64,000 bases of DNA from Erythroxylum novogranatense (Eukaryota; Streptophyta; Magnoliopsida; Malpighiales; Erythroxylaceae), in the NCBI GenBank assembly GCA_029891385.1, contig CM057226.1, positions 11,029,225 through 11,093,224 on the forward strand, read 5' to 3'. Below, one piece after another: positions 21,996 through 34,850 of the stretch. The notes below the pieces were generated by a model. The model did not search any database. It worked only from the letters and a program-made list of their open reading frames with translations, and was not told where the DNA came from. The stretch's first letter is position 1; each line of letters opens with the position of its first letter. The translations under genes and the position numbers were made by a program.

Positions 21996-24900
21996 TGTAA
22001 CATCCCACCCCCTATGGTAAGGGTAGAATAGTAATTTGTCATAGGATGAGAGTGACTGGGATTAATTAGGATTGTTCATGCATACTGGTATTTGTGAACA
22101 GTGAAATTTTTGCACATGAAAAATAACTGTACATGCATTCATGACATTCCTGGTATTTGTGCCTAATGAAATTTTGTTGTGGATAACGTGCTAATTGAGT
22201 TTGAAAAATTCATTTGTGTGAATCTTTGTGTGTCTTATATTTTAAGGGATTTTTAAGAATTTTTCTGGACATTTTCGGAGAAAATTCTCGGACCGGAAAA
22301 ATAGCCAAGTGACGAACCGGTTGATTTTCGGTATCGAAAGTTTCTATCCAATGGCACTACAATATTGAGTATATTATTTTGGGATTGAAATGAGGGCCAT
22401 TGGACTTGAATGGGTCAAATTTCATTAGGGTTCTTAAGAAATCCTATTACTTGTTTTGTTCTTTAGCTTATTTTGTCTTTTTGTTCTATATGCCACATGT
22501 CCTCACCATATAAATGCTTTTGTCTTCTTCCTCTCCTTGTGTTTTCGGTGACTTCACATAAAAGGGATGAAAAAGAAGAGTTTATTGCTCATTTCTCCTC
22601 ATCATCCGAAAACCAACTTTCCTTTTTCATCTCCATCGATTTTTTCTCCTTCTTTAAATGTTACTTCCTCCCACCTTAAGAGCCTTGCATGCATCCAAGT
22701 TACTTTCTTTCCATGATGAACTTACACATGCATGGTGTTAGAAGAGAGTGGAGAAGGTGTTGAGTGAGAGGATTAAGTAAAGAATTGAAGAGATTGAAGT
22801 TGGAAAAGCTTGATTAGGTAAGGTTTATGTTAAGCTTTCATTATGTATTTCATGAATCATGGTTGTTAGATGCATTCAATGAGAGTTATTGTTTATTAAT
22901 CATGATTTATGATGCTTTAATGTTATGAAATTTATAGCTTGAATTGTTGGGTAAGGTTATGTTGAGTATGATTTGATAAGGTGAGCATGAATGATGTGGT
23001 TTAGAAGTGTTTTAGCTTGATTTTGGATTGATTCTTGATGATTATTCTTGCATGGAAATGAAGAGTTTAGTGCTGCCAAATTGTGACTATTGGTCTAAGT
23101 GAATGTATGAATGATCTAGTGACTGATTTCTTGTCCATTTGGATGCTTAGTGATGTGTTATTGGCATTGGAAGTGATAGGATCTAAGGTTAGTACCAAAG
23201 CTGGAAAATTGGTTTTGTACCGATTACACTGTTTTGATCATAACGAATTGTGTGGTTATGCAAATGAGGTGCGGTTTGTGCCAAATAAACCTTTTGTTGA
23301 TTGGCTACAATTTTGTGTGAAATAGGTGTTGTCTAATTGTAGCTCTAAGAGGTTGAATTTTGGCTTGCAAAATTATAGACATGGGCTGTGTGAACAGTTC
23401 CTGGATTGATGACCTAATTGTTTTGATGATTGTTCTAGATTAATTTAGAAGGAATTGGTGAAAATGGTCTTCATGAAAGTTTAAGCCTATCATGTTATAT
23501 TTCCATTTCCACTGATTTTTCAATTTTTCGATATGTATATTGTGAGTTATGACCTGTGAATGTTGGATGTTTTTGTGCATTATGTGGGAACCTAGCCATA
23601 AGTGTAGGTTTTGTGAGTATTGTGATTAGAAGCAAATTTAGAGATTTCCTTGATTTGATTTGGCTCAAGTGACCTTCTGGAAAGTTGTAGAGGAAGCAAT
23701 TATCTTGAAAATGGAATATAGCATGCTATTTTTGGATATCAGACTTGAGAGTAATGAATTTGCAAAAACTGAATCTGAATTAGGTCATTGACTGCTGATT
23801 AGGGCAGTCAATTACATGACAGTTTTGAGCTTGTTAATGATGGAATTGGATTCTGAGTCCTTTATGAAAATTTAAGTATGAGATCTTATCTTTCCAGTGA
23901 TATAAGGTAGTGATTTTTTTGACACTTTTGCAAGGAGCTATGCTATTTTAAAATTTCCTGTCCAGATTGGGGAATTTCAGTGGGCAGATTCTTTGTTGAA
24001 TTGTTTGACCTAGTTAGCAAGTGAATTTGATTTCAGGTTGTTCATGAAAGTTGTAGAAAACATTGTGATTTTTCTGTGCACATTTATTGTGTAATTTTTG
24101 ACTGAGGAACTGGAAAGTTATGGATTTTGCAAAATCCTGCACTATTTTGAGAGGCATTGACTAGGCAGTAGTTTTGATTGGATTTTTGACACCCTTAGAA
24201 GTGAAGTTAATTTTTATGGTCTTCATGAAACTTGTAGAGGTTTTCATAATCTTTCCAACGAGATATGGTTTGTAATTTTCTGAATTGTTTTCAAAGAATT
24301 ATAGGTGTTCGAATTTCGGTTTGAAAATAGGAAAAAGAGAAGGAAATATGGGCAACATATATATATATATTAATTGTTTTATTTGATTTTTTGTGTTCTT
24401 TTGGGAATTTTTAGACGGAAAATTGACGCGGGTCCGGGTAATGGTTCTTTAGTCACTGTTTTATTTATTTTTGGACCGATAGAGGTCCGAATTAAGTAAT
24501 TTCTGTGTTGTTAGATTTCTAATTTTTAGACGGATTTTTATGATGGAAAAGTTTGGTTTAGGGCCGGGAATATCATGCACATGCATTGTACACCTTTTAA
24601 TTGTTACGTATGCATCATTAACTCGTTATGATTGGACAATTAGTAATAGTTATCTTCTCTGATTATTATAGAGGCACAATTGGAGCGTCGACCTACCGAC
24701 GTAGCAGAGACTTCCCAGCATTAGCTCGGAAGTAATAGGTGAGTGACTGAGATGGTTTTCATTCAATTATTATATGTCTAATGTGGGGAATAATGGTGGG
24801 ATTAGTGGTTGTGTTTGTTTCTGACTAGATTCCAGACAGATGGTCCGATGAATTTGAAGATCTGACATAGAAGTGTTTTGATGTGCAAATTGTGAAATGT

Positions 24901-25787
24901 TTGCTATTATTGTGATACACTGTGATTATTTGCCTTGCCTCGGATGTGACCTGATTGTGTTACATTGACTGATTGTGATACATTGACTGTTAAATTAGGC
25001 ATATGCATTTCAAACACAAAGGCATAAATGGATAATAATAGTTGTGACCAGAGTCGCCACTGATACTGAAAAAGAGCCTCGAGCTCGAAGGGAGAAGGGC
25101 TCTCCTACTCCCTAGACGCGTCTACTGCATACTGTTTACCGTTAAGCGCTCGATCACAATACTGTAATAAACTGGAAAACTGTCACATATTAATTGCATA
25201 CATATTTAATTGACTGAATACTTGAACTGGAATAAGGCAAAAGTGCCTGAGACAATTGTGATGTGTTTCTTTTGCCTGTGTTATTGGATTGACTATGTAG
25301 TTTGTTTATGTGATGCATGAATTGGGCGAACCATCGATGATGGTTCCTCACTGAGTTTGCAAATTCACCCAAAATTGCAACCTATTTTTCAAGATCGAGA
25401 GTAGACTGATAGCTCCCGAGAGACTGTAGAGCCGCGTAGATCAGACTAGCGAGAGAGGCTATAGCTCAAAGGTCGGTCAGCTGGGATTTCTTTTGAGATG
25501 ACCTAGTTAGGACTGCTATTTTTGTCTTGTTGTATATATTATTTTGGGTTAAGTGTTGAGTGATTCTGGATCGAGAACACTAACAGTTGTATAAATTATC
25601 GAGTTTGATGAAATGAAATGGAACACAGTTTGGTTTTAAAAAGTTTCAATTTCATATTACTGGTTTATTATTGTGATGCCATGTGGAGTTTACAGTTGTT
25701 TATCTGTAGTTCTCTCTTATCGGAGGATATGTACCAGAATGACCTACTGGTGTTCCGATGGGTACTCAATGGTAAGGGGGCGCTACA
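21996..25787 (+). repeat. 3' LTR of the Tekay-type element
   Basis: 3792 bp, TGTAACATCCC...GGCGCTACA, collinear with the 5' LTR. The donor is kept at 24739, and the hairpin AACCATCGATGATGGTT at 25329-25345. The acceptor has changed from TTTTCAG to TTTTCAAG. Confidence 0.93.
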
Positions 25788-25792
25788 ACTGA

Positions 25793-26639
25793 CATGTCAT
25801 CACAGAGCGTAATCAACCAAAGACAAATTGATTGGCAGTTTGTGGTTCTTACCAATGTAAGAATTGTATATCAATCAGTCCGATTTGCTCGTGACTAGGT
25901 CTAGAAGGTGTTTTGGGATGCGAAGTTGGACTTTTGGTTTAGAATCAACAAAGCCATGTCCATGTGAAAGGAGGCGCCTGTAGTGAAGCTTCTTTGGATA
26001 AACAACTTGTTTCTCGTAACACCGACGCCAAGATCATCCTTGAAAATATTAGGAGGAGAGCAAGACATTGAGTTGCAGCTAAATTTCCCATCTAATGCTT
26101 TATCCTGAATCAATGTAACTATAAGTGATCCCTACATATAACTAAGAGTGCAAAAGTATGCCGAGATGATTAAGTAAAGGCTTACACTTAAGAGAAGTAA
26201 TATCTCAGGAGGAGGAAAAAGAGGTAATTAAGACATTCTAAAGCCGTTTTTGAATAAATTTTCATGCAAATAACTTGCCATGAGTGAGATACATGAGATT
26301 CTCATGTTTTGGGTGGTTGGTTCAGTATTCAGTGATGCATAATAGTCGCTCTGACAAGATTTTTCACTACGAAAGTCTTAAATAAAGTTTTCAAAGAATG
26401 TCTTCAACACGAGTATGCGGAAATGGGATTGTGCTTTTGAGTTTTCGCATTTATTAATGGTTCGTTTTCACATATTGTATGCCCATATAGAGCGTGAAGA
26501 TAACATAAGGATATGTCCCTTGTGTTTGTGGTCATTTTGAGTACTGATGAGATTGCAATCACCACACTGGCCTTTCAAGTATGTATTTGAGTTGTTTCGT
26601 TTGCATGTTTGAGGATGTTTCTGGTCTCATGTTTGGTTA
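25793..26639. other. Unassigned sequence
   Basis: No convincing coding sequence, repeat or terminus was recognised here. It is the right flank of the Tekay insertion site and adjoins a copia relic. Confidence 0.4.
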
Positions 26640-27493
26640 TTCTGCCTATAGGTGTTGGCCTTACATGGGATTTTGAAATGTGTATAAAGGCACCAGATAG
26701 AAGAAAATCATTGTTTAAATGATTTATTCAACCATAAGTGGCACGTGAGCCTACGCAATGCTCCTAAAAATCTTTAGATGAGCAACACTAGACTTCCATC
26801 CACTCTAAGCTTATAAAGGAGTCACATTTATGGAACTCCTGGTAAAGCTTAGATTAGAAAGGTATATTACACATTCTACAACTTTAGCCTAAAATTCTTT
26901 AGGCATCTTCTTGCTCTTCAACATACTTCGTGCCATATTTAGGATGGACCTATTTTTCCTTTCGACAACACTAGTTTATTGTGGTGTCCATATAACTATA
27001 AGAGGTCTTCAAATTCCATTTTCATCACCAAATTTATTGAATTATTTTGAATTAAATTCTCCTCTATCAGATTTTAAACCTTTTATAAAATAACCACTTT
27101 CTTTTTCAACATAAGCTTTAAAGCTTTTAAATTCCTCAAAGAACTCTAATTTTTCTTTTACAAAATAAACCCAAGTTTTCGGATAAAATCATTAATAAAC
27201 AGTAGAAAATAATTATTCTTATCGAAAGAAATTGGTTTGATTGGTCCATAAAGATCTGTATGCATAAGCTCCAATGGATTCTTTGCTTTTAAAAAAAATT
27301 CTTTTGGAAAACTCTTTCTTGATTGTTTTCCAAAAATGCACCCTCCATAAAATTGATTTTGGTGCTTAATGTATGTTAATCCATAGACCATGCTCGTCTT
27401 TGCCAACAATTTTAAGCCACCAAAATTCAAATGCCCAAGCCTCAAATGCCAAGTCCATGATGTATCTTTCAACCAAGATTTTAGACATTTAAC
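26640..27493 (-). pseudogene. Copia integrase fragment, unrelated to the 6751 element
   Basis: The minus strand from about 27475 gives the GAG-pre-integrase block WTWHLRLGHLNFGGLKLL and FPKEFFLKAKNPLELMHTDL (first catalytic Asp). In broken frames toward 26700 follow SDRGEFNS (second Asp region), SVVERKNRSILNMARSML (Glu) and later integrase C-terminal sequence. The wording differs clearly from the young copia element, so this is a separate, older lineage. It has many stops. Its upstream end is cut by an LTR at 27494. Confidence 0.8.
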
Positions 27494-27985
27494 TATAGCA
27501 TCCCACTCCCGTAAGACCATAACCCGATATCGATGGTGATATCCGAGCCCGTGCCTCACGAGGGTGGTATGCTAGAGCAGTCAAACCCATTCAAAACTCA
27601 GTAAGACATTTTTCTCATTTTAAAAACAATTTCGTGCGCGAAAATCAGTAACCATATTGGGCCCACTCTTATACAAAAACATTTCAATCAAAACACAATT
27701 CCAGTAATCACATTACAATTATAACATTTATCAATTGGGGCCCTCTAAAACAACAGTACTATTCTGCAGCAATTGCAGGAATACAAATCTTAACAAAAAA
27801 AGAAATAACACTAATGCAGACGTGAACTGATCCCAACCTCGAACTCTGACTTGCGTGCAATAGACATACTCCCGTTGGTCTAACGGGGTACACTTCAATT
27901 CCTGAAAAAAATAATTGCAATGTTGGGTGAGTTTGCGAACTCAATGAGAAACCATCATCAATGGTTCACCTAACTCATGCATATA
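27494..27985 (-). repeat. Fragment of a Tekay-type LTR (U5 end)
   Basis: On the minus strand it ends GGGAGTGGGATGCTATAG, the terminal form seen at 46110 and 51588. It includes the CCCGTT/AACGGG hairpin (27871-27887), the acceptor region, and the paired hairpins TGAGTTTGCGAACTCA (27928-27943) and 27950-27966. Beyond about 27985 the similarity to the other LTRs stops, so only the last 490 bp remain. Confidence 0.75.
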
Positions 27986-28140
27986 CACACATCAAAACCT
28001 TGAGGTCTTGGGTTCGAGCAGTGGCTCACCCAAGTATCAAAGAGGACAATACCTGGAGTGATGGCGGTAGAGGCTGGGCTCTACAGTAGCGATCGCGGGC
28101 CTCTTGAGGTGCGCGGGAAATCCACCCGGTACGCAAAGTT
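27986..28140 (+). mobile_element. Possible SINE-like or tRNA-derived fragment
   Basis: GGTCTTGGGTTCGAGCAGTGG contains a pol III B-box-like core (GGTTCGA). It lies exactly at the truncation point of the LTR fragment, with GC-rich sequence after it. There is no A box or 3' A-tail that I can defend, so this is only a candidate. Confidence 0.25.
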
Positions 28141-29864
28141 CATCAAAGATAGCTACACTTTATTGACCAGCACACCCCACACCCCCCCCACCAACTTGTC
28201 GACCTTCTCTCCCACATAATGCAGTCTCCATTTGTTTACTAACAAAAGCAATAATTATCCATGCCACTCCATGTCTTCACGCATTCCACCAAGCTGCCTT
28301 CCAGCAAGAAGCCTCCACCCCACTCACAACACATGGCTTTTCACCTAAAAAACAACGCAGATGCAAGTCTTGAAGGATAGCTCTCCAACCTTCAACATCA
28401 TTGGCGCAACTCATCAATGCAAGCCTTGATTTATTTTCAACTTCAAGCTCCGACTACATTTCTTTTCACGCAAGCCTTCATTTGTTAACTCTCAACTCAT
28501 CAACGCAAATCATTTTTTCTCTCCAGCCTCCATACATACAACACCGATGCAATTCTTAATTCCTCATCCACTATAGCCAAGCCTTCATAAGCCACTCACC
28601 AACCAAGAGCATTCATTTGAAAACATAACACCATAGCTCTCTAATACACATCCACACAAGAAAACCAAGCTATTTCTTCAACACTTCAGCCCTCCATCTA
28701 AAAAATAGCTCAACCATTTTTTACTTAACAAACTAGCTTCCATTTGATTCACGTCAACCACTTAGCCTCCACTAGCCAACGGAAGCCTCCATTATTTTTG
28801 GCATTTTTTGTTCACATCATTCTCCAGCCTCACACACACAAGCTGCAACTTTGATTTTTATCCATCCTTCACTCACAAAACAACATCATAGCTTCCATTT
28901 ACCAGCTAAGCAACGTCACATCCTCCATACATCCATTCACCGCCAAAGAAGCATTCACGTAAGGAGAGGGGAGAGCACATTATTCTGTTGTTGTTTGGAG
29001 CTATGCTTTTTATTTTTAATTGATTTCGTCATGATTTTATCTAAGCTGTATGTTTGTGGACTGCTTGACATGATGATTTGTGGCTAAAACCTTAATTTTT
29101 CTTAGGGATTTGATATTTTTGTTGATGCTTTAATTTTGAATTTTGCTGGAATCCATAACTGAAAATTTATATACTTGTTGATTTTTCCTTAGATTTATTT
29201 TTTATTCCTTTGAATTATTGAAAATTACCTTAGTATAAATTCGCCTTTGGAAAAAGGGAGTTTTTGCTAGAAGATTAAAGGAAATTTTGACTAGGATTTT
29301 CATGTGAGTTAGGAAACCCAAGAAACTTAGGAGGTAAAAATTAAAGATTTGGGACTTAAGAAACTCTAGGAAAAACTTAAGTAAGGGATTACTAAGTGAC
29401 GTCTAGAGTGGATAGATTAATTCATCTTTGAAAAAAGGGGATTAATTACTCTTAAAATTCACCTACAAGGGTAGAATATTTCATTTGTGGAGAATAGCTA
29501 ATTCAATATTAAGGTTGACAAAAATATATTCCCTAAGAGAAAGTCATTTCCTGTTGAAGTATATACTTTTAATTAGTCAATTGTTGCAATCTTTTCTTAA
29601 TTAGTTACTGCACAAATTTGTCATATTCATAGTTATTTTGGTTAGACTAAATTGAGTAGTTGTTTAGAAATTTATTTAAGTTTAAATAAATAAATAAAAT
29701 TTTTTCTTTACATTAATTTTAATTTCCTAAAATTTCACTCAAACCAATTTCAACTACCATTAACTATCGTAAAATTGAACTTTCTCATAATCCCTATGAA
29801 CACGACTCGATTCTTAACGATTTATTACTCACTTCGACAACTGTGCACTTGCGATTTACGAACA
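28141..29864 (+). repeat. Athila-type 5' LTR (left boundary approximate)
   Basis: It ends ...TTTACGAACA just before an Asp-tRNA primer site. The right half has phrases typical of Athila/Tat LTR leaders, such as TTCGCCTTTGGAAAAAGGG (29236 onward) and TTCATCTTTGAAAAAAGGG. The left boundary and any target duplication were not found, and no 3' LTR is present in the window. Confidence 0.6.
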
Positions 29865-29870
29865 AGTTTT

Positions 29871-29888
29871 TGGCGCCGTTGCCGGGGA
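29871..29888 (+). other. Primer binding site, Asp-tRNA type
   Basis: TGGCGCCGTTGCCGGGGA is the classical Athila/Tat primer site, complementary to the 3' end of plant tRNA-Asp. Confidence 0.93.
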
Positions 29889-30026
29889 TGAATGTTTGAA
29901 TATTTGCTTCTATAGCTAGTTTGATATTTACTTGTTGGTCTTCTTTTTATCCCTAGAGTGACTTATTTGTTTCTTTTTCTTTTTTCATTTTCATTTTCCC
30001 GTGCAACTTGTTTGTAAAAGATTTGA

Positions 30027-30831
30027 ATGCCCCAAACCACTAGAGAGCAAGAAAGATAGTTTAACCCAGAGTTGGAAAGAACAGTAAAGCCAATTCGTCA
30101 GCAAAAGAAAATGGACAATCAAGCATAAGAACTTTAGAGAATTCAAAGAGAGAGGGATGAAATGGCTCAAAGATTAGCTCAGTTAGAGGCCAAACTTAGT
30201 GTAGTTAATTTGACCAGAGCAAATGGAAGAGAAGACAATGGAAATGAACAATAACAATTGCACCAACTTCCTATCAGGGAATATTTCCTGCCTATAGTGG
30301 TAGACAATTATCACTGTATCTAAAGACCTAATGTTCGTGTTCAGAATTTTCATATTTCACCTGGACTCATCAATTTGGTTCAGACAAATCAGTTAGGACG
30401 AGCACTAATGGAGGATCCAAATTATCATCTTGGAAATTTCCAAGAATTATGTGACACTATCAAGATTAAAGGGGCAACGCAAGATGACATTAGGCTCACT
30501 TTGTTCTCGTTCTCTCTTCGGGATAAAACAAAGAATTGGTTTCATTCAAATTATGCTAATAGAATGTGAACTTGGCAAGAGGTGGCACAACAGTTCTTGA
30601 TTAAAAATTTTCCACTTGGTAAAGCTGCGAAGTTAAGAGTTGAGATCAGTACATTTAGACAGCATAACTTGGAACTATTGCATGAAGCTTGGGAAAGGTA
30701 CAAAGATCTTTTGAGAAAATGTCCACATCATGGATACCAAGAGTGGGCAAGTCGAAATGTTCTACAACGGGTTGAATGGCCAGACTCAAACTATTGTGGA
30801 TGCAACAACAGGTGGTACTCTGATGAGAAAA
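30027..30831 (+). pseudogene. Athila-type gag, first part
   Basis: An ATG at 30027 starts a short frame broken by a stop at about 30058. Conserved gag sequence is clear from 30375: LFSFSLRDKTKNWFHS, then KNFPLGKAAKLRVEI and HEAWERYKDLLRKCPHHGYQ, and in another frame MFYNGLNGQTQTIVDA. Stops at 30567 and a frameshift near 30730 break it. The sequence is then interrupted at 30831 by a solo LTR. Confidence 0.85.
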
Positions 30832-31346
30832 TGTAACACCCCACTCCCGAGTGACTCGAACCCGATATCGTTGGTGATATCCGAGTCCGTGCCCCGCGAG
30901 GGTGGCGTACTACATCAGTCGGTGAAAACTCAGTATATCATTTTCTTCTCTCTTGTTTTTTTTTGAACCGTATATTAGCACGGTAAAGACAATAGACAGT
31001 AGAAAACATTTGCAGTTATTACAATCATTTAACAATATTTTACAGTAACCATAAAGTTCACATACTAATCAGTTTACAAAGGTTACGGAATACAATCTTG
31101 AGTCCATGTTCACAATTAACCATTTTCAGTTATTACAGTCATCCAATAATAATTTACAATCAATCAATGTATAAAAACAATAAAACCACAATGGCTCATT
31201 ATAAATATAAAGCATTGTTGTACAATGATTGCGGAAACTAATTCGATAAGACACTAATGTAGACGCAAACTGATCCCGACCTTTATCCTTCACTTGCCTA
31301 CAGTAGACCTACTCCTGTGTCAAACGGGGTATTCTTCAAGTCCTAA

Positions 31347-31975
31347 AAAATAGATTGCAATTTTGGATGAGTTTGCGAACTCAATGAGGAACCATCATCG
31401 ATGGTTCTCTCAATTCATGCATCACATAATCAATTCACAGGAATACTATGGTCTGCAGTCACAGTAATATACAGCCACAATACAGTCAAACCCATTTCGG
31501 GTATTCAGTCCAGTAATTATGCAATGCACATGTGACTCTTTTTCTAGTTTAATTACAGTGTTGTGACCGAGCGCGTAAACAGTATTCAGTGATCAGTAGA
31601 TGCATCTGGGGAGAATTATCTCCCTTCGAGCTCTAGGCTCGTTTCAGTATTTCGAGCTCTAGGCTCGTTTCAGTATCAGTGGCGACTCGGTTCACAATTT
31701 TTCTTTATCAGTTTATGCATCTGTGTATGAATGCACATGCCCAGTTACAACATCCCCATAAATAGTTAATCATTCATAGTCAAGCACAATCAATTAACAG
31801 TCAGTATGCACAAATAACAGTCCATAATTCACAACAATGAACAGTTCATAATTGACAATCAATCACAGTCAATCACAGTAATGGCAGATAGGTCACACAA
31901 TGTACACATTCCTGGTCCCGCCATTATCCCCATATTTGACAAGTAATAATTGAGAAACCCATCTAGGTTACTCAC
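31347..31975 (-). other. Predicted leader intron and hairpin cassette in the solo LTR
   Basis: Minus strand: donor AG/GTGAGTAACC at 31975, acceptor CTATTTTTTAG at about 31347. The stem GTGACCGAG (31562-31570) pairs with CTCGGTTCAC (31686-31695, one bulge). Between them lie two copies of a 26-bp unit with the dyad CGAGCTCTAGGCTCG. Hairpins: 31390-31406 and 31369-31384. Confidence 0.5.
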
Positions 31976-32407
31976 CTATCACTTCCGAGCTAATGCCGGG
32001 AAGTCTCTGCCACGTCGGTCGATCGACGCTCCAGTTGTGTCGCTATAAGAATCAGAGAACAAAACGATCACTAAATATCCAATCCGAGTGAGTTAATGAT
32101 GCACATGAAGGTGAAAATGCATGTTCATGAGTTTCCCGGCCCTAATCCCATTTTTTTTCATTAGAAAAATCCATTTAAAAATTAGAAATCTAATGGCGTT
32201 GACGGCGCTCAATTTGGACCTCTATAGGTCTCCAATTAAATAAAATAGTGATCAAAGAATCATTACCCGAACCCACATCAATTTCTCGTCCAAAAATTTC
32301 CAATTTCTCATGAAATGAAATTCAATGTTTCACGAATCCGATGCCTCAAGAATCAGGTCAATCGGATGTCGGACGGAAAAGTTATGAGCAAAAGGAGGAA
32401 AAATACA

Positions 32408-32520
32408 CATCCTAGTCTACTAGTGCAGGTTGTAGTCGACTAGTGCAGGAAAAATACATGTCCTAGTCGACTAGTGCAGGTTGTAGTCAACTGGTTTAAG
32501 AATCCTAATCGACTAGTCCT
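32408..32520. repeat. TAGTCGACTAG palindrome array
   Basis: Five copies of a TAGTCGACTAG-type palindrome start near 32412, 32432, 32463, 32483 and 32506. The first four lie in a 51-bp tandem unit that also contains GTGCAGG. They lie in the solo LTR just beside the conserved phrase TGCTCATAACTTTTCCGTCC (minus strand). Confidence 0.8.
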
Positions 32521-34850
32521 ATAAAATGACAGTTCTGAAACAATTTCCTCCGACATGCCAACTTGTCTAGGCCATAACTCCCTACTCCAAACTCCAATTT
32601 GGACAAATTTGGTGTCTATTTCATAGAGAAAAGAGAGATCTACAAGTTTTATGAAGGACACAAAAGTCAATTTCACCTCTAAGGGTGTCAAAAATGCAAT
32701 CAAAGTTACTGCCCAGTCAATGGGTTCTAAAACAGTACAGTATCTTGTAAATTCAATAACTTCTCATTTCCTTTGTAAGAAATTACACAATAAATATGCT
32801 CAGAAAGATCCCAATGTTATCTACAACTTTCATGACAACAAGAAATCAAATTCATTTGCTAACTAGGCCAAACAATTCAGCAAAGCATCTGCCCACTGGA
32901 ATTTCCCAATCTGAACAGTACATTTCAAAGCAGCATATCTCCTAGCACAAATGTCAAAAAAATCACTACCTTATATCATTGGAAAGATAAGATCTCATAC
33001 TTCAATTTTCATACAGGACTCAGAATCCAATTCCATCACTAACAAGCTCAAAACTGTCATGTAAGTTTCTGCCCTGACCACTAGTCAATGACCTAACTTC
33101 AGTCCAATCTTTGAAAATTCATAAGTCCCAATTCTGTTATCCAAAAATAGCATGCTATATACTATTTTCAAGATAATTACTTCCTATACAACTCTTCAGA
33201 AGATCACTCAAGTAAATTCAATGCAAAGAAATCGCTAAAATTGCTTCCAATCAGAATGCTCACAAAACCGACACTTAGGTTAGATTTCACCAAAATGCAC
33301 AAAATCAGTCAATAGTTAACAGTTCATAACTCCCAATGTACATATAAAAAAATTGCAAAATCAGTGGAAATGGAAAGCTAACAATATAGGCTTCAACTTC
33401 CATGAAGACCATTTTTACCAATTCCCTCTAAATTAATCTAGAAAAATCATCAAAACAATTAGGTCATCAATCCGGGTACTGTTCACACAACCCATGTCTC
33501 TGATTTTCCAAGCCAAAATTCAACCTCTTAGAGCTACAATTAGACAACACCTATTTCACACAAAATTGTAGCCAATCAACCAAAGTTTCATTCGGAACAA
33601 ACCTCACCTCATTTTCATAACCACAAAATGAGTTATGCTCAAAACAGTACAGTAGGTCAAAAACCAATTTTCCAGCTTTGGTACTAACCTTAGATCCTAT
33701 CACTTCCAATGCCAATAACACATCACTAAGCATCCAAATGGACAAGAAATCAGTCACTAGATCATTCATACACTCACTTAAACCCATAGTCAAAATTTTA
33801 CAGAATTAAACTCTTAATTTCTATGCAAGATTAGTCATCAAATCAAGCTAAAACACTTCTAAACCATGTTCATTCATACTCACCTTATCAAATCATACTC
33901 AACATAACCTTACCCAACCATTCAAGCTATAAATTTCATGACCTTCATGCATCAATAAATACAATAATTGCACCATAACTCCAAATGAATGCATCTAACC
34001 ACTATGATTTATTAAAACATAAACAAAGCATAATTAAAGCTTAATTGAAAACTCACCTAATTCAAGCTCTTCATTTCTTCACTTCCTTCAATTCTTTCTT
34101 TGCTACTCTCACTAATTACTTCTAACACCAAGCAAGTGCAAGTTCTCCATGGAAAGAAGGTAGACTCTTAAGGTTTGGAGGGAGGATTTAATTTGATGAG
34201 AGAAAATCGATGGAGATGTTAAAGGAGATAGGTATTCGGATGAGCTTAAGAAATAAGCAACTCACTCAACTTTTTCTCCCATTCCTTCCTTGCTCATAGA
34301 AGAACCGAGAATGCATAGGATAATCATGCATTAAATGAAAGGAACACTTGGCAATTGGAGGAGAAATGAGGAAAAGTCAAAGAACCAATCAAATTTTTGA
34401 AAAAAAGAGAACAAATACCAAGCAATTTCAATCCAATTTCGGTTCCAACAAATTTTAAGGGTCCACTTTTGGGTCCCACCAAAATAATTAATAGTTTAGT
34501 ACCAAAATAATAGTAAAAAATCAACCGGTTCGTCACTTGGCGATTTTTTTCCGGTCTAGGAATTTTCTCCAGAAAATTTCAGAAAAATTCCTAAAAATCT
34601 CTTAAAATATAAAACACTCAATGGCACACTCAGAATAATTTTTCAAATCCAATAACTACGTTAATCACAATAAAATTGCTTTAGGCACAAAAACCGGGAA
34701 TGTCATGTATGCATGTACAGTAATTTCATGTGCACAAATGATACTGTGTACCAATCCTATTATGCATGAACAGTCCTAAGTCATTCCGATCCATCTCATC
34801 CTATGCCAAATTTACTATTTTACCCTTCCAGTAGGGGGTGGGATGTTACA

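Larger units (their letters stand above)
13516..25787 (+). mobile_element. Complete Tekay/Del-type Ty3/gypsy chromovirus
   Basis: A 12.27-kb element with LTRs 13516-17321 and 21996-25787 and a perfect target duplication ACTGA (13511-13515 and 25788-25792). Gag, protease, RT, RNase H, integrase and a C-terminal chromodomain lie in that order, with RT before integrase, which defines Ty3/gypsy. Very long LTRs starting TGTAACATCCC plus a chromodomain point to the Tekay (Del) lineage. By eye the two LTRs differ at a few positions per hundred bases, so it is older than the copia copy at 6751. The coding region has several frameshifts and stops. Confidence 0.93.
30832..34850 (-). mobile_element. Solo LTR of Tekay type inserted in Athila gag
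   Basis: 4019 bp, flanked by the 5-bp duplication GAAAA (30827-30831 and 34851-34855). On the minus strand it starts TGTAACATCCCACCCCC and ends GGGAGTGGGGTGTTACA, so its ends form a 17-bp imperfect inverted repeat. Its U3 matches the Tekay LTR at 13516 closely, but its last 100 bp are of a different type. It carries the predicted leader intron (donor at 31975, acceptor about 31347), the stem-enclosed dyad units, the paired hairpins and a palindrome array. No internal domain remains, as expected after recombination between two LTRs. Confidence 0.92.

Noticed and set aside
23083..23325. 80-codon frame also seen in the minus-strand solo LTR at 33551-33793
   Set aside because: Both are homologous LTR sequence; the 5' Tekay LTR has the same frame broken by a single-base change, so there is no sign of selection for a protein.
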